64,000 nt of DNA from Heterodera schachtii (lineage: Eukaryota; Nematoda; Chromadorea; Rhabditida; Heteroderidae). Positions 19,481 to 32,202 of the stretch are shown one piece after another. Made by a program: the position numbers and the translations under genes. The first letter of the stretch is position 1, and each line of letters starts with the position of its first letter. Under the pieces are notes generated by a model. That model was not told the DNA's origin and did no database searches. It saw only the letters and a list, made by a program, of their open reading frames with translations. The stretch lies in NCBI GenBank assembly GCA_023374025.1, contig SIJG01000084.1, forward strand, positions 170,919 through 234,918, read 5' to 3'.

Positions 19481-22041
19481 ATGTCCAAACCGTTGGTTGA
19501 ACGAATGAAGCATTTGTTGAGCGCGGGAGAGGACATGGATGTTTATTTTTTGGTGGGGGACGGAGACGCAAAAGAGGCGAGTTTTTAAATTGGAAAATTT
19601 AATTTATTAATTATAATTGAAAATTTAGTAAATTTCGTCATTTTTGGTTTTTTCTTTAAATATATTTAATCCTTTTAAGCTTTTGCAAGCCCATAAAATC
19701 ATTGTGAAGAACGCTTCCGACGTTTTTGAGGCAATGTTCCGATTTGATGCCAAAAACGAGAAAAAAGAATTCGGTAAAATATTAATGAATAGCAATTATG
19801 ACAATTACTGGCTTAGCCCAATAATTTAATTTTCAATTAGCCTCTGATAATTACTCTCTATTTTGTAGCCTCTGCTAATTGTCCCGTGGAGATCCCTGAC
19901 GTTGAAGCAGCAGCGTTCAAAGTGATGTTGAGCTTCATCTATACGGAAGAGTTGAGTGAATTGAACGGAGACAATGCAATGGCAGTGCTTTGCGCCGGTG
20001 GATTTATTTTTTAAAAATTAAATTTATATATGTAAATTAAATAATTGAAATTAAATTTGATGAGTAATATTTTTCATTAGCCAAAAAATATAATATCCCT
20101 GGCCTGGTTGATCCATCTTTGCAAATTCCCATTTCCGAATTGCGCAATGTTTTCGTTGCTTATGCCTATGCTTGCCTTTTCGACTTGGAGGTGAAATTTA
20201 AACGAATTTAAATGCAATTAAATATGTATTTTAAATTTTAGGATTTTGCCAATTGTTGTTTGTCTTACATTGACAAAAATGCCTATACTTTGATCAAATC
20301 AGAGGAATTTTTGCAAATTGACCAAAAAACATTGTGCGAAATTTTTGGACGTGACGAATTGCAAATCCATGAAGAAATTACAATTTGGAAAGCAGTAATT
20401 TCATCTACAAATGAGAAATTAATTCATTTAATTATTCGCCATTAAATTTTCATTATTTTTCGGCACTCCGTTGGGCTGATTCGAAGTGCCGTCAAAATGG
20501 CATTGAATGTTCAGCAGAGAATCGTCGTGCTGTGCTTGGCCCGGCACTCTTCAAAATTCGCTTTCCGCTTTTGTCAAGCGAGGAATTTGCGAAGGATATT
20601 GGTAAAAGTTTAGAGATATAAAAGTGAACAAAAAAAATTTTGCGATTTAAAAATAAATTCCAAAATCTATGCTTTTCAAAAATTGACAAAATTATCCAGC
20701 TTAATTCAGATTTTTACAGTTCAATCCGGCGTATTAACAACTCAAGAAGTGATCGGCGTTCAACAACACAAAATCAAACCGAATTATGACCAATTTAATA
20801 GCGAGGAACGAATTAGGATATTTGGGACAATCACGATGGACATTGAAAAAGTGTCAGAATTTGCGGGGGCGGATGTCAGAAGTTGCCGATTCAGCAAAAC
20901 TGTACACATAAAGGGACTGCCATGGCAAATTGTGGCACAAATAACAACAGATGGCACTGGCAATGAGAAATGGTTGGGCATTTCCCTTTTGTGTGATGCT
21001 CAAAAAGAAGGTGCAAATTTAAAACTTACAATAATGATTTTAACTATTAAATTTGGTTTAAGACCCGAGTTGGCGCTGCAAATGTTCGGCAACAGTTCGA
21101 ATTATTTCACAAAAAAATTGGGCCGAGAATTCCGTTGGGACACTTTGTGACCATGTTTTTTGCAACAAATCAAACAATTGGGGATTCGGCAATTTCATTT
21201 CCTTTGAGGTGAGTGCCAATTGGATTTATTATTAACTTAAAGACATAATTATTGCTAATTAAGAAATTGATGGACCATAGCAATGGTTTTTACGACAGAG
21301 AAGAGGACAAAGTGACATTGGCCATAGATGTGACAGTGAAAGATGAAAAAATGGACAAATTCATTTGGGATCAAAACAAATTGAAGTGGACACTTTCGAT
21401 GGAAATTGAAAATTTTTCGGAATTTGCGCGAGAAGTCATTGGGAGTGAACGTAAAAGCGAAACTGTGTACATCAATGGAATTGCATGGGAAATTGTGGCA
21501 CAAATAAATCCGAAAATTATGCGACACTCAAAACCAATAGGCAGACGCATTTACAATGAGAAATGGTTGGGCATTTACCTTTTGTGCGTTGGACCAAAAA
21601 ACGGTACAAATTTGCTAATATTGTTAATTAAGACATTAACAACAATTAATTTAACAATGTTTAATTTGTTTTTTAGACAAACATTGGAGTTGCAAATGTT
21701 CGTTAAATTGTCAAATTTTGTCGCAAAAGAGCGGCGTGGCAGATTATAAGAAAGGACCATCCAAAAGTCAACTTTTTTTCAGCGATATGAACGGCAGGGG
21801 ATTCTCTAATTTCGCTTCCTTTGCGGTGAGTGAAAATTAAACATTCCCTTAATTGACCCACTTATGAACAATTAAGGAACTGATGGACCCGAGCAATGGA
21901 TTTTACAATCAAAAAGAGGACAAAGTGAAATTGGCCATTGATTTCACTGTGAAAGATGAAAATCCTATGATTGGTTATTATTTTAAATATACTGATTCTT
22001 TGTTTTGCTGGTCATCAGGCTTTCTGCAATTTGGAAATTGA
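19481..22041 (+). CDS. BTB-BACK-MATH-MATH protein (gene C), 603 aa
   Basis: Eleven exons: 19481-19576, 19680-19773, 19869-19997, 20081-20190, 20242-20394, 20463-20601, 20720-21010, 21063-21208, 21264-21603, 21677-21825, 21877-22041. They sum to 1812 bases (604 codons), in frame throughout. The BTB domain is at residues 1-106 (DVYFLVGDGD, HKIIVKNASDVFEAMFRFD), BACK about 107-240 (FLQIDQKTLCEIFGRDEL, LGPALFKIRFPLL), MATH1 about 277-416 and MATH2 about 417-580. The MATH domains repeat the pattern GLPWQIVAQI, WRCKCSAT, NNWGFGNFISF, LMDHSNGFYD. By analogy with BTB/MATH proteins it would link CUL3 ubiquitin ligase to substrates. Intron 1 is GC-AG, and the acceptor before exon 6 is CG, so correct splicing there is uncertain. 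The C-terminal 20 residues differ from gene E. Confidence 0.8.
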
Positions 22042-22583
22042 TAAACTAAATTTGGGATTTATTCAGTGAGAAAAAATTCAAATTAAACAGAATAATAGAG
22101 AAATCTTTTCTCTATTTAATGATACCAATGGTGGTAAGGTATGGCTTAGGCCTAGTTGAAAGGCTTAGTTCTGAAATATTGTAACTTGTAAAAGAAAAAA
22201 ATATCATCACTCAAATTAAAATTTTCAACAAAAAATTACCCATAACTTTTCTAATCCCAACTAAAATTTTAAAAAATATTCTTCGATAGCCCTAACAGTT
22301 CTCTATTATCCTGCAAAATTTCAAAAATTCATCAAGTTTGATCAGAGTTATGGCCAAGTACCACTTAGGGCTATAGGAACAAAACCGAAATACAGTAAAA
22401 ACAAACAAAACGCCACAAATTAAAATCATTTAAATTAACAACAAGATCAACAATTATATCCACAATTTGCTTGAACCTCGTCCGACAAAGATTTTTGGAA
22501 ATAGTGTGGGAAAAAAAGATCTTTTTGAGTTTTTCTTGAAGTGATTTTCTTTTCAATTATTTCTTTTTCAAATTTTCTCGGAG

Positions 22584-22585
<2 letters not shown>

Positions 22586-22615
<30 letters not shown>
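22586..22615. repeat. (TA)n microsatellite
   Basis: About 15 TA steps. It lies in the AT-rich stretch between gene C and the MATH-exon scraps (22042-22790), which shows no other gene-like signal. Confidence 0.9.
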
Positions 22616-22619
<4 letters not shown>

Positions 22620-22789
22620 AATATAATATTATTCTCTTCCTGCCCTTACCCGATCCCCGCTTTTAAATTTTTTTTTCATTTGCGCCTCTATTGTTCCAAA
22701 TTTTTATGAGAAACTATTTTAATCTTTATATTAATTCGACTATATTTTTAATTATTAAAAAATGAAATAATTCAAATAAAATGGTATAA

Positions 22790-24377
22790 ATTTAACTGAA
22801 AATCGAGGCGTACGGCTTCTCCATTTTTCATCGTCCAAATAAATATCAATGGCCACAGTCACTTTGTCCTCCTCCTTGTCGTACCACCCTTTGCGCATGC
22901 CAATAAATTCCTTAATTATATCATTAAAAAAGTGACCGCAATGGACACCGGATTCGAGATCAATGACCTCGAAACCAAGGAACTTATTTTTATGACATTA
23001 AAACTTTCACTAACGCATTTTCCGGGAGCCCGTCATCTGTGCTCCCTAATTTGCGTTAAAATTTTATCTGCTTCTCAAAGAGTTCTTTTTTTATAAATGA
23101 AAAAGTCAAAATTACGAGGCGCCAATTGGAAATTATCTCTAGGGGGGAGGGCATAAAATTACGGCAAAACAATTAAATATCTTTTTTTTCATAATTTTTA
23201 TTTGTGCAAAAATTATCCGAGAAGGTATTCTCACAGAGAGAGATAAATTTGAAATCAAAGAATTTCTATGACAAATTTTTTAAGACTTTCCTTTAATTGA
23301 CCCAATTTTACAACAAAAGCGAGGACAAAGTGACATTGGCCATTGATGTCACAGTGAAATAAACAAAAACGGACAAAAAAGCTCTTCATTTTTTGTCTAT
23401 TATTCTGTTCTTCATATTGTTTTTAGAATTTTTTAAACTTTTGAAAAATTTTACATTTTATTTTTTATTTACTTACTCAAAAAATGTAAATTGAAATTTC
23501 ATTAAATCCCTAAAAAATGAAAAACTAAACTTTTAACTGAAAATCGAGCCATACGGCTTCTCCATTTTTTCATCGTCCAAATAAATATCAATGGCCACAG
23601 TCACTTTGTCCTCCTCCTTGTCGTACCACCCTTTGTTCGTGCCAATCAATTCCTTAATTATATCATTAAAAAAGCAATTAGGCCATTTTGTTTTGGTTTT
23701 AAAATGAAAAACCAGAGGATTCCCTTTTGGTACTGACAATTTTTGAATTTTAAAGGTTGGTGGGAATGTTTTCCTTATGTTGGAGCGTACAGAAAGCCAG
23801 GAAAAAATATATCTTTATAAACTCGAAAAAAGCACTATAATACGTAGGGCTCCAATTTTTAGGCTCTAAAAACTGCCAAAATAGGTAGGCTCTAGGCTCT
23901 AAAAAAGCCCAAAAAATAGGCACTAAAAATGGAAAATAGGCACTAAAAACCTCATTTTTAGGGGGTGTAAAATAATAAAAATGTATTCAAAAAAATAAAA
24001 AAATTAGGACAAATCAGTACTGAGATATATAATTTTTAAATCACAGTTCCTGGTCAAGAAAATAAATAATAAATTTTGGAGATGAACAAAACTGAAATTC
24101 AATTAACACTCAAAAATAACTGTTTTTATGTTTTTTGGCTCCAAAATTGGGGAAAATAGGAATTTTCAAAATGATCGAATTCGAAAAATGAACATAATCT
24201 AATTTTTTGCAAATTGAATAATCTATGTATATGAAACGAATGGCGATGGTTCACTTTTCAATATTTGTGGGGGGAGGGCATAAAATTACGGCAAAACAAT
24301 GACCTAAAAAGATGAAAGAATAAATTATCTTTTTTCATCTTTTTTTATTTGTGCAAAAATTATCCGATAAGGTTTCT

Positions 24378-24421
<44 letters not shown>

Positions 24422-24640
24422 TAGAGAGAGAGAGCGAGAGAGAGAGAGCGAGAGAGAGATAGAGAGAGAGAGCGAGAGAGAGAGAGAGATAAAATTTGAA
24501 ATGAAAGAATTTTCTATGACAAATTTTTTTAAGACTTTCCTTTAATTGACCCAATTTTACAACAAAAGCGAGGACAAAGTGACATTGGCCATTGATGTCA
24601 CAGTGAAAGAAGCAAAAACGGACAAAGTTGACTTTTGAAA
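22790..24640. pseudogene. Duplicated block of MATH-exon scraps
   Basis: Two tandem units are seen. Unit 1 (about 22790-23365) and unit 2 (about 23520-24640) each carry a minus-strand last MATH exon (22800-22917 and 23533-23657, with GWYDKEEDKVTVAIDIYLDD), a middle segment with GGGAGGGCATAAAATTACGG, and a plus-strand MATH scrap (about 23310-23361 and 24553-24639, with SEDKVTLAIDVTVK). The plus scraps follow the intron sequence CCTTTAATTGACCCA, but the start of the exon is deleted in both. None can be expressed as a domain. Unit 2 is longer because of extra repeat DNA and a GA microsatellite. Confidence 0.75.
24377..24490. repeat. Expanded GA microsatellite
   Basis: About 110 bases of (GA)n with periodic C or T interruptions (GAGAGCGAGAGAGA). 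The matching site in the neighbouring unit (23237-23250) has only about seven GA steps, so this copy expanded after the duplication. Confidence 0.9.
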
Positions 24641-27246
24641 AATTTTCCATTTTATTTTTTATTTACTTATTCAAAAAATGTAAATTAAAATTGAAATTTC
24701 ATTAAATCCCTAAAAAAATGAAAAAACTAAACTAAGAAAAAAAAATTTTTTTAAGAAAACTATCGTTGTTTTCATCCATTTTTGGATATTCAATTCTTAA
24801 GCAGACTTTAAAATATTTCAAAAAATATTAAATGTTTTTCCAAGTATGGTGGTGCCGAAGGCGTCGCCGGAAAATATTTTCAAATTGGATAAGAACGTGG
24901 TGAGTCGAAGTGCAAAAAGTGCGAATGTGGCGTACAAGCCACAACTTTTTTGAAACACAATGAATTTTTTTACAGGTAAATAGAGGACACTAAGAGCTAT
25001 CAAAGGATACCAAGATTGTTTAATTTGGATGCTTCTACAAAAAGTTATGGCGCTGATCAAAAATTAATAATTTTTATGGTGATCAAATATTCAACCAAGT
25101 ATAACTTTCTATATACAAATCGTAGACCCATCATTCCAAAAGCAATTCGGTAACAAATTCGGTGCTCTTTCCAGTGGGCTTGCCCATTTTCTCTAGAAAA
25201 ATTTCCCAGCCCCCTAGGAATTTCGAAAATTTCCCCGATTTTCAGTGTATTTTGGGTGTCCCGGTCACTAGGAAGAAGTGACCTGATCAAGTTGGTGTAA
25301 AAGACTTTTTTGATCAGCATCAAAAGTTATGCAAGCATGAATTATTTAAAGTTTTTAAAGAACTATAAGATAGTTTTTCAGGTTTGAGTCAAGACTTTTT
25401 TGGGGCACTGTATTTCTCTCACAAAAATGTAATTTGTTTGGGAAATATTAAATATAAATCTAAATTATAATTAGGGCCAGAAAATAAAATTAATAAATTA
25501 AAATAATTATATTATTAATTAATTAAAATCATTATTCGGTACTGAAATGACCCGCCCCTTCTGATCACCACTCATTCGCACTTTTTGCACTTCGACACAG
25601 CACCGATAAGAATTGTTAAAGGCTCAACCTATTGGTATAAAATTATAGATTATAGTACAATTTTTCAAATTTTTTTATGCCTTCTTTAATTTAATACATG
25701 AAAAATATTGAAGAATTTAATGAGATTTTATGAAATATCATTGTCTTTATGCCGCCTATTTAATTTTTTTCATTTTCAAATTTTTCTCCTGAATTTTCTC
25801 GTAACTTACGTAACGAACTTATGGCTAAAAATAAATGGTAGATTTTTGATCAACACTAAAAATTAATTTAAAAAAATTACCGGGGGGTGATAAAACCTAG
25901 AAGTACCATTTTTTCGTGCTTGGTCGTTTCCTAAAAACCGCCAAAGGGTAGGCAAACAAAAAATGTAAGACATATAAATTCATAATTTGGCTTAATTCAG
26001 CCAAATTAATATTTCGTTGTTCATTATAGCTCTAAATGTTCTTTATCAGAATATAAAAATTGAAATTTTATTACAAAATTTTAAAAAATTTTATGTTCAT
26101 AAATTTTAAAAAACCTTAAGTCAGAATTTTTTGGCAATAACCTTTTTGAAACTCAATTAAATTTTAGAAATTTTAGTATTTACTAGCTTATACAGAGGTG
26201 TTAAAAAACCTAAAAAATAGCCATAAGGATTCTCTATTTATCTTTAAAATTTCAAAAAATTTCACTGGGTTTCAAAAAAAGTTATGGTCAAACAATTTTG
26301 ACTCAAGACTTGTTGAAATTTTAAAACCTTAACCTGTTTATAATTTTGTTCAATAAAGTAGAGAATACCTAAAGCTTTCGATGACACCATGAAATATTAA
26401 TTTGATTGAAATTGAGCCAAGTTACAATTTATTTCTTTTACATTTTTTGTTTTCATACCCCTTGGCGGTTTTTAGGAAACGACCTAGCACCCCATTTTTT
26501 TTTGTCTAATACATTTTTTGCAAAAATTTCAACATTTGATGACAAAATAAACGAATAATTTATGTATGTATTTTAATTATTGTTTAATCAAAATGACGCG
26601 GTTTTCAAAAAAATTTCTTCTGACTTATGTTTCTATTCCTTAATTGTTCTTCTAATCCTTCCCATGGTCTAAAATCGATTTTTTATATTGATTTTTTTGT
26701 TTCGATGTGAATTGTCTGACTTCTCGCAGTCTCCACTCCTACAGAAACTCAAAAACAATTTGCAAAAGGAATAGTGCAAAATTTCAACAAACTAACAAAT
26801 CATTGATTGTTTTATTGCCCATTTTGGTCGTCACTACCGGCGGGTGGAAAATTTTTGAATAAATTCATATGTAATAGCATTTGTTCAAAAAAAAATATTC
26901 ACTAGGATTCAATACAAACAAAATGGAAATTATGAAAAAATCTTAAAATAGATGGAAACGATTCTTTTCACATGCTTTCGATGTTAACTGTCAGACTTTT
27001 CGCTGTCTCAACTCTTACACAAACTAAAAAATTAAAAGGAATAGTTAAAAATTTTGAAACTTACAAACAAATTATTGTTTTGTTTTCCCATTTTGGCATC
27101 ACTACTTATTAAAAGAATTTCGAAAAACTTAAAAATAAATAAATAAAAATACATTTATTTCTAAAAACTAAAATTCTTTTTTTTTCTCATCTTTTTAAAA
27201 GTGCCTCAATTCACAGTTAATTAATACATTGAGTGCAATTTTTTAG
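24641..27246. repeat. Gene-free region with two inverted-repeat elements
   Basis: No coding exon is seen. One inverted pair has AGTCGAAGTGCAAAAAGTGC near 24904 and its complement near 25575. A second foldback runs from about 25900 to 26492. Its arms carry GTCGTTTCCTAAAAACCGCC and the complement, followed by an AAAAAATGTAA stretch. A half copy of the latter lies at about 35860-35965 and an end near 220. The region 26500-27240 is AT-rich with no evident feature. Confidence 0.55.
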
Positions 27247-30200
27247 ATAAAATTCCAACGTCTGTGGAACTGATGAAACATTTGATGAGCACGGGTGAGC
27301 ATTCGGATGTGCACTTTTTGGTTGGGGACGGAGACGAAAAAGAAGCGAGTTTATTTTAATTATTTAAAATTAAAAATTTTAATTTCTTAATTCCAATTAA
27401 TTAAAGGTTTTGCCAGCACATCAATTCATTTTGAAGATCGCTTCCGATGTTTTTGAGGCAATGTTTCGTTTTGACGCCAAAAAAGAAAGACTGGAAAATG
27501 GTAAAAAAAATTAGTTTTAAGGGAAAATATCAATTGTGTTATTTGTTCTTCATTTTGTCTCTGCTAATTTCCCTAATTAATTTCAATTAGCCCCTGCTAA
27601 TTGCCCTGCTGATGTGGAGATCCCCGATATTGAACCATCAGCGTTCAAAGTAATGCTGAGCTTCATTTACACGGATGATTTGAGCGCATTGAACGGAGAC
27701 AATGCCATGGCAGTGCTTTACGCCGGTGGATTTATTTTTTAATTTAATTTATTAATTATTGAATTCCCTAATTAGCTAAAAAGTACAATATTCCTGATTT
27801 GGTCCGTCCATCTTTGCAAGTTCCAATCTCCGAATTTCGCAATGTTTTCTTTGCGTATGCCCAAGCTCTCCTTTTTGAATTGGAGGTGAGAAAAACAAAT
27901 TTATTTTTAATAATTCGGTAATAGTTTGGGTGGTACTCCACCTTTTTTTAAAAAAAAGAACTCAACTTTAAAAAATTTATAAAAACATGTTTCATTAGGT
28001 TTATGAGGATGTGCTGATCACGATTCGGACGTCCATTTAGACCAATTTCGAACTCCGAACTCGAACAAAAAATCGTATTGCTAATTTTTCGTCTAAAAAT
28101 GGTTAAATAATTTTTTGTTGAACGATTGATGGTTTTCTGTTTGTTTTTTGTGTCTTTAAAGCCGTTTTTGAAACATAAATACCATATTTACTCGATTTAA
28201 GCCCCCGGTGGCTCTATTGTTCAACCCCACTCCGAGAGGGGGCTTTATTGTTTAAGCCCCCTCACAAGGGGGGCTTTATTCGAGAGGGGAGTTCTAACCG
28301 AGTAAATACGGTACTAATTTCATTCGGCTCTTCTTCGAATTTGGGTTCGTTGAGTTCGAAATCAGTCGAAATGGTGTCAGATTCATGATCCAAGCGATCT
28401 ATAAAGCCCCAGGGAATATGTTTCTATGACTTTTTTATATGTTGAATTTTTTCTTCAAAACGGTTGGGGATTTCCATCTAAACTATTACCAATAATTCTG
28501 TTTTTTATATATGCCTTTATTTTCTGAGGGGTTTTTTGAATAATTTCTATAAACAATTTTTAAGGATTTTTCCATCAAATGTTTGCGTTACATTTGCAAA
28601 AATGCGGCTCAATTGTTCGGATCGAATGACTTTTTGCAAATTGATCAGAAAATATTGTGCAATCTTCTTGAGAGTGATCGTTTATTGCTCAGTGATGAAT
28701 TTGAACTTTGGAAAATTGTAATTTCGATTTAATTATTTAATTTTTCATTTATATTTTTAATTTTCACTTTTTTTTAATTTAGGCACTCCGTTGGGCCGAT
28801 GAAAAATGTCGTCAGAATGGCATTGAATCCTCTTCGGAAAATCGTCGTTCAGTACTTGGTCCGGCACTGTTCAAAATTCGTTTTCCAAATATCAATGAGG
28901 AGGATTTTGCCAAATGCGTCGGTAAAAATTTTGAAATGGGAAATTACCGTATTTCTCTAATTATGCACACAGTCTCTTCTATTAAGCCCCAGTCTCCAAT
29001 TATCCCCCCTTTCTGAGGAGGTTGAAAAATAACCCCATGGGTAATAATTGGATAAAAACGGTCAGTAGAATTTGTTTGGGTTGATATGAAATTTACATTT
29101 TAATGCTTGAATTTCATACACGGGCACGGAGGGTCAGAATTTTTCAAAATTTATGGGAAAACTGAACGAAGGAAACTGATGCTTACAGAATAATAAATTT
29201 TGAAATTTTACAGTTCCATCCGGTGTGTTAACAGTGGAAGAATTTCTCGGCATTTATCAGTTCAATTCCCATCCGAATATTTATCTTCATGGAATTCCCG
29301 GGCTGTACTCTTTGAAATTCCCAAGCCATGGACGAATTTTTAATTGGAACAAAGCCAAGGACAACAGAAGAGGAACAATCGCGTTGCAAATTGAAAAAGT
29401 GTCGGAATTTATGGGAGAGTCAGTCGAGAGTAGACGATTAAGTGATTCCATGTTCATAAATGGATTCGAATGGAAAATTGAAGCAAAAATAACAAAAAAG
29501 TTGGAAGGCACTAATGAGAAGAAATATTTGGGATTTTACTTATGGTGCGATGCAAAAGAAGGTACAATTTTATTAAATATTAAAAAAATAATCATTAATT
29601 TTTAACAATGATATAAGGACCATCGAACTGCGTTTTTTCTGCAACACTTCGAATTGTATCTGAAAAGAGCGAAGCGGAGAATTCCATTGGGACATTTTGT
29701 GATTCAAGCATCGGCTGGGGATTTGGAAATTTCATTTCCTTCGCGGTGAGTGACATTTGAGCATAATGTTTAATTGACATAATTATGGTTACTTAAGGAA
29801 TTGATGGACCAGAGAAATGGTTTTTATAACAAAAGTGAGGACAAAGTGACATTGACTATTGATGTCACAATGAAAGATGAAAAAACAGAGAAATTCGATT
29901 CGGACCAAAGCAAATCCAATGGAACAATTTCGATGGAAATTGAAAATTTGTCGGAATTTGCGCGAGAAATCATTGGAAGTGAACGTAAAAGTGAAACTGA
30001 GCACATCAAAGGATTGCCGTGGAAAATATTGGCACAAAAAAGAGGGAAAAATGGAAGCATTGACAATAATGAGAAATGGTTGGGCATTTACCTTTTGTGT
30101 GACACGCCAAAAGAAGGTGCAAATTAAATGCTAATTAATAATAATAGTAATTAATTTGCATTGAGTAGAAAATTGGAGTTGCGAATGTTCGTCAATTTAC

Positions 30201-30468
30201 CGAATAGTTTCGCAAAAGAGCGGCTTTGCGGATTACAAAAGAGGAGAATTTACTAACACTTTTAACAATAAATCGAACAACTGGGGATTCTCTAATTTAA
30301 TTTCATTTGCGGTGAGTGCCAATTCAAAAAAAAATAATCCTTTTAAATTATAACATAATTAAGGATCTGATGGACCCGGCCAAAGGCTTTTACGACAAAA
30401 ATGAGGACAAAGTCACATTGGCCATCGATTTCACCGTGAAAGAAGCAAAAACGGAGGACAATTCATAA
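27247..30468 (+). CDS. BTB-BACK-MATH-MATH protein (gene E), 581 aa
   Basis: Eleven exons with start codon at 27273: 27273-27344, 27407-27500, 27591-27725, 27776-27885, 28565-28717, 28783-28921, 29214-29561, 29618-29745, 29798-30116, 30169-30311, 30364-30468. They sum to 1746 bases (582 codons), in frame. The domain order is BTB (DVHFLVGDGD, ASDVFEAMFRFDAK), BACK (FLQIDQKILCNLL, LGPALFKIRFP), MATH1 (GFEWKIEAKI, WGFGNFISFA) and MATH2 (GLPWKILAQ, NWGFSNLISFA, ending KTEDNS). A TTTTAG acceptor at 27246 just before the start suggests trans-splicing or an upstream exon. Intron 1 has a GC donor; the exon 6 acceptor is a normal AG. Introns 4 and 6 are long because MITEs inserted there. It is the best preserved family member here and a likely CUL3 adaptor by analogy. 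Confidence 0.85.
28181..28312. mobile_element. Small MITE in intron 4 of gene E
   Basis: The ends are ACCATATTTACTCG and CGAGTAAATACGGT (14-bp arms, one mismatch). Inside are repeated GGGGGCTTTATT/AAGCCCCC words in inverted order. No convincing target duplication was found. A degenerate relative lies in intron 6. Confidence 0.65.
28946..29050. mobile_element. Degenerate MITE relative in intron 6 of gene E
   Basis: It starts ACCGTATTTCTCTAATTA and contains AAGCCCC and ATCCCCCC words like the element at 28181-28312. The right end is unclear. It accounts for the extra length of intron 6 compared with genes C and F. Confidence 0.45.
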
Positions 30469-31460
30469 ATACCCAACGTGATCTGCGAAAACTCTTAATT
30501 TGCTTATCATCATCCTATGGACTTGTCTGTTTTTGCATGTTTCTTATTGTTTATCATTTGGGTTTTTCAATATTGATTTACGGATTTATTAAAGCTGCTT
30601 TTTTTTCTTTTTCTCGAGTATCGGGTTATAAAAAAAAAATTTTTTTTTACAGTTTGCTGACTAAACCACTTGTCCCTGATTATTTGTTAGATCAATGTTT
30701 TTGAATTTTTTGGACGAAGTTTAAGCATTTTTTTTTGAGATTTACTCAATTTGTTAAGTTCGGTTTTGCACCTAAAATTAACTGTTTATTATGCTAGTAA
30801 AATTCAATTATTAAATTTTTAAAAATGATTTGTTTGTATTAGGAAGTGTTTACAAATTATGAAAATGAAATTTTATTTAGTGAATGTGTGGAGATGGAAT
30901 AGGGGTAAAAATTAAAGAAAAATTCAAAGTTAGATAAAAATTTGTAAGTCTAAGCTAAAATACTTTTAAGGATTAGTTAAATAAGAATTTTTTCTAAAAC
31001 ATTTTTACTCTTTCCCATTTTCAAACAATAATTTTCCTCACAGATGCCACCCAACAATTCTTTCTAATGTATTAAAGTTCTTGCTTCTTTTCAGTCCCGT
31101 TCTTCTCAACTTTTTGGGATTTATCATTAAAAGGGCTTTAGGTGAATTGTCACTTCTCATTTGAGAAGGAAGTGTTCATGGATGACTCAATGATAAGTTC
31201 ATTTTGTTCACGTTTGACACAAATTTGGACGATGAATCCGGCAAAATTGGCATTTGTAATTCCTTCGAAGTGTCTTCGGCACAATTCGGCGATTGGACTG
31301 TTTTCGCGCCGTTTCTTTGCACTTTTATAGCACACACTGAGTTCTTCGCTGAATTTATTTTTTCATTGAAGATTTCCTTTTAAATTAAAATGCTCATTAA
31401 TTTTGAAAATAATATTTAAGTTACAAAAGAACGGAAACATTTCCAATTTTATTGGAAAAA
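30469..31460. other. Intergenic stretch, no clear gene
   Basis: AT-rich with poly-A and poly-T runs. On the minus strand two overlapping frames (about 31185-31380 and 31150-31335) are open for 60 or more codons and follow an AG. Neither shows a domain I recognise, so no gene is called. Confidence 0.5.
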
Positions 31461-32160
31461 ATGGAAGAAATAAATCAATGGGTGCCAACGTTCTTCATCG
31501 AATTTGGCACCGAAGAACAAAAAAGTTCAATTCGAGAAAAGGCAGGCACGGAAAAGATAATTGGAAAAAGTGATAAAAAGGTGAAATACAAAAATTATTT
31601 ATTATTTCCAAAAAATACCCAACAAATTTAGAACAGTGCCATTGGCAATATTCTCAATGAAATCGAACCGGAAAAGGTCAATGACAAATGGGCAAAAGTG
31701 ATTCATTTTGTGCCAGCATCGGATGATGAAAATATGCTCATCTTTTTCCAAATCGAAAATCCCAATTTCAAAATCAATCAGCAAGAAAACGGACCTTTTG
31801 CCTTATGAAAATGACCCCGAAAGATTTGGTAAAGAAATTAAAATTATTTCAAAATTCATTTTAAATTCAGAAAGTCTATCAATGTGTGAACTTTACGGCG
31901 ACGATTGTGAACCAATCAGAGAATTATTAGTGAAAATTGAGCAGTTGGAATACTGTGGAAACGAAGCCAACTCATCAGTTAGATTTAGTGGAATCAAATA
32001 ATTTTTATGAAATTTTTGGAAATTTTGTAGGTTTTCCAACCCGAGCCATGGGAGCCAATGCCTCCAGCGACAAATTTCCCGAAACCATCCGTGTCATTGT
32101 TGTGCGGAGATCAGAATTGTAATAGGACAAAGTTGCAGAGGCAATACAACGAATTGAAGG
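31461..32160 (+). pseudogene. Unassigned exons upstream of the astacin remnant
   Basis: An ATG at 31461 opens a 40-codon frame ending at a GT donor (about 31581). A second exon-like frame follows an AG at 31630 and runs about 57 codons to a TGA near 31806. The sequence then continues better in another frame (a YENDPERF stretch up to 31831). A further clean frame follows TTTTGTAG at about 32030, includes CGDQNCNRTKLQRQYNELKE and ends at a GTGAGT donor near 32163. These may be the N-terminal and prodomain exons of the astacin gene, but I do not recognise the protein. The frame break suggests decay. Confidence 0.35.
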
Positions 32161-32202
32161 AGGGTGAGTAAAATTATGACGATAAAAAATAAATTAAAAA
32201 TA

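Noticed and set aside
24351..24650. Arg/Glu and Leu/Ser-rich frames
   Set aside because: Translation of the GA microsatellite.
31150..31380. Minus-strand exon-like frames
   Set aside because: Open for about 60 codons after an AG, but two frames compete and I recognise neither.
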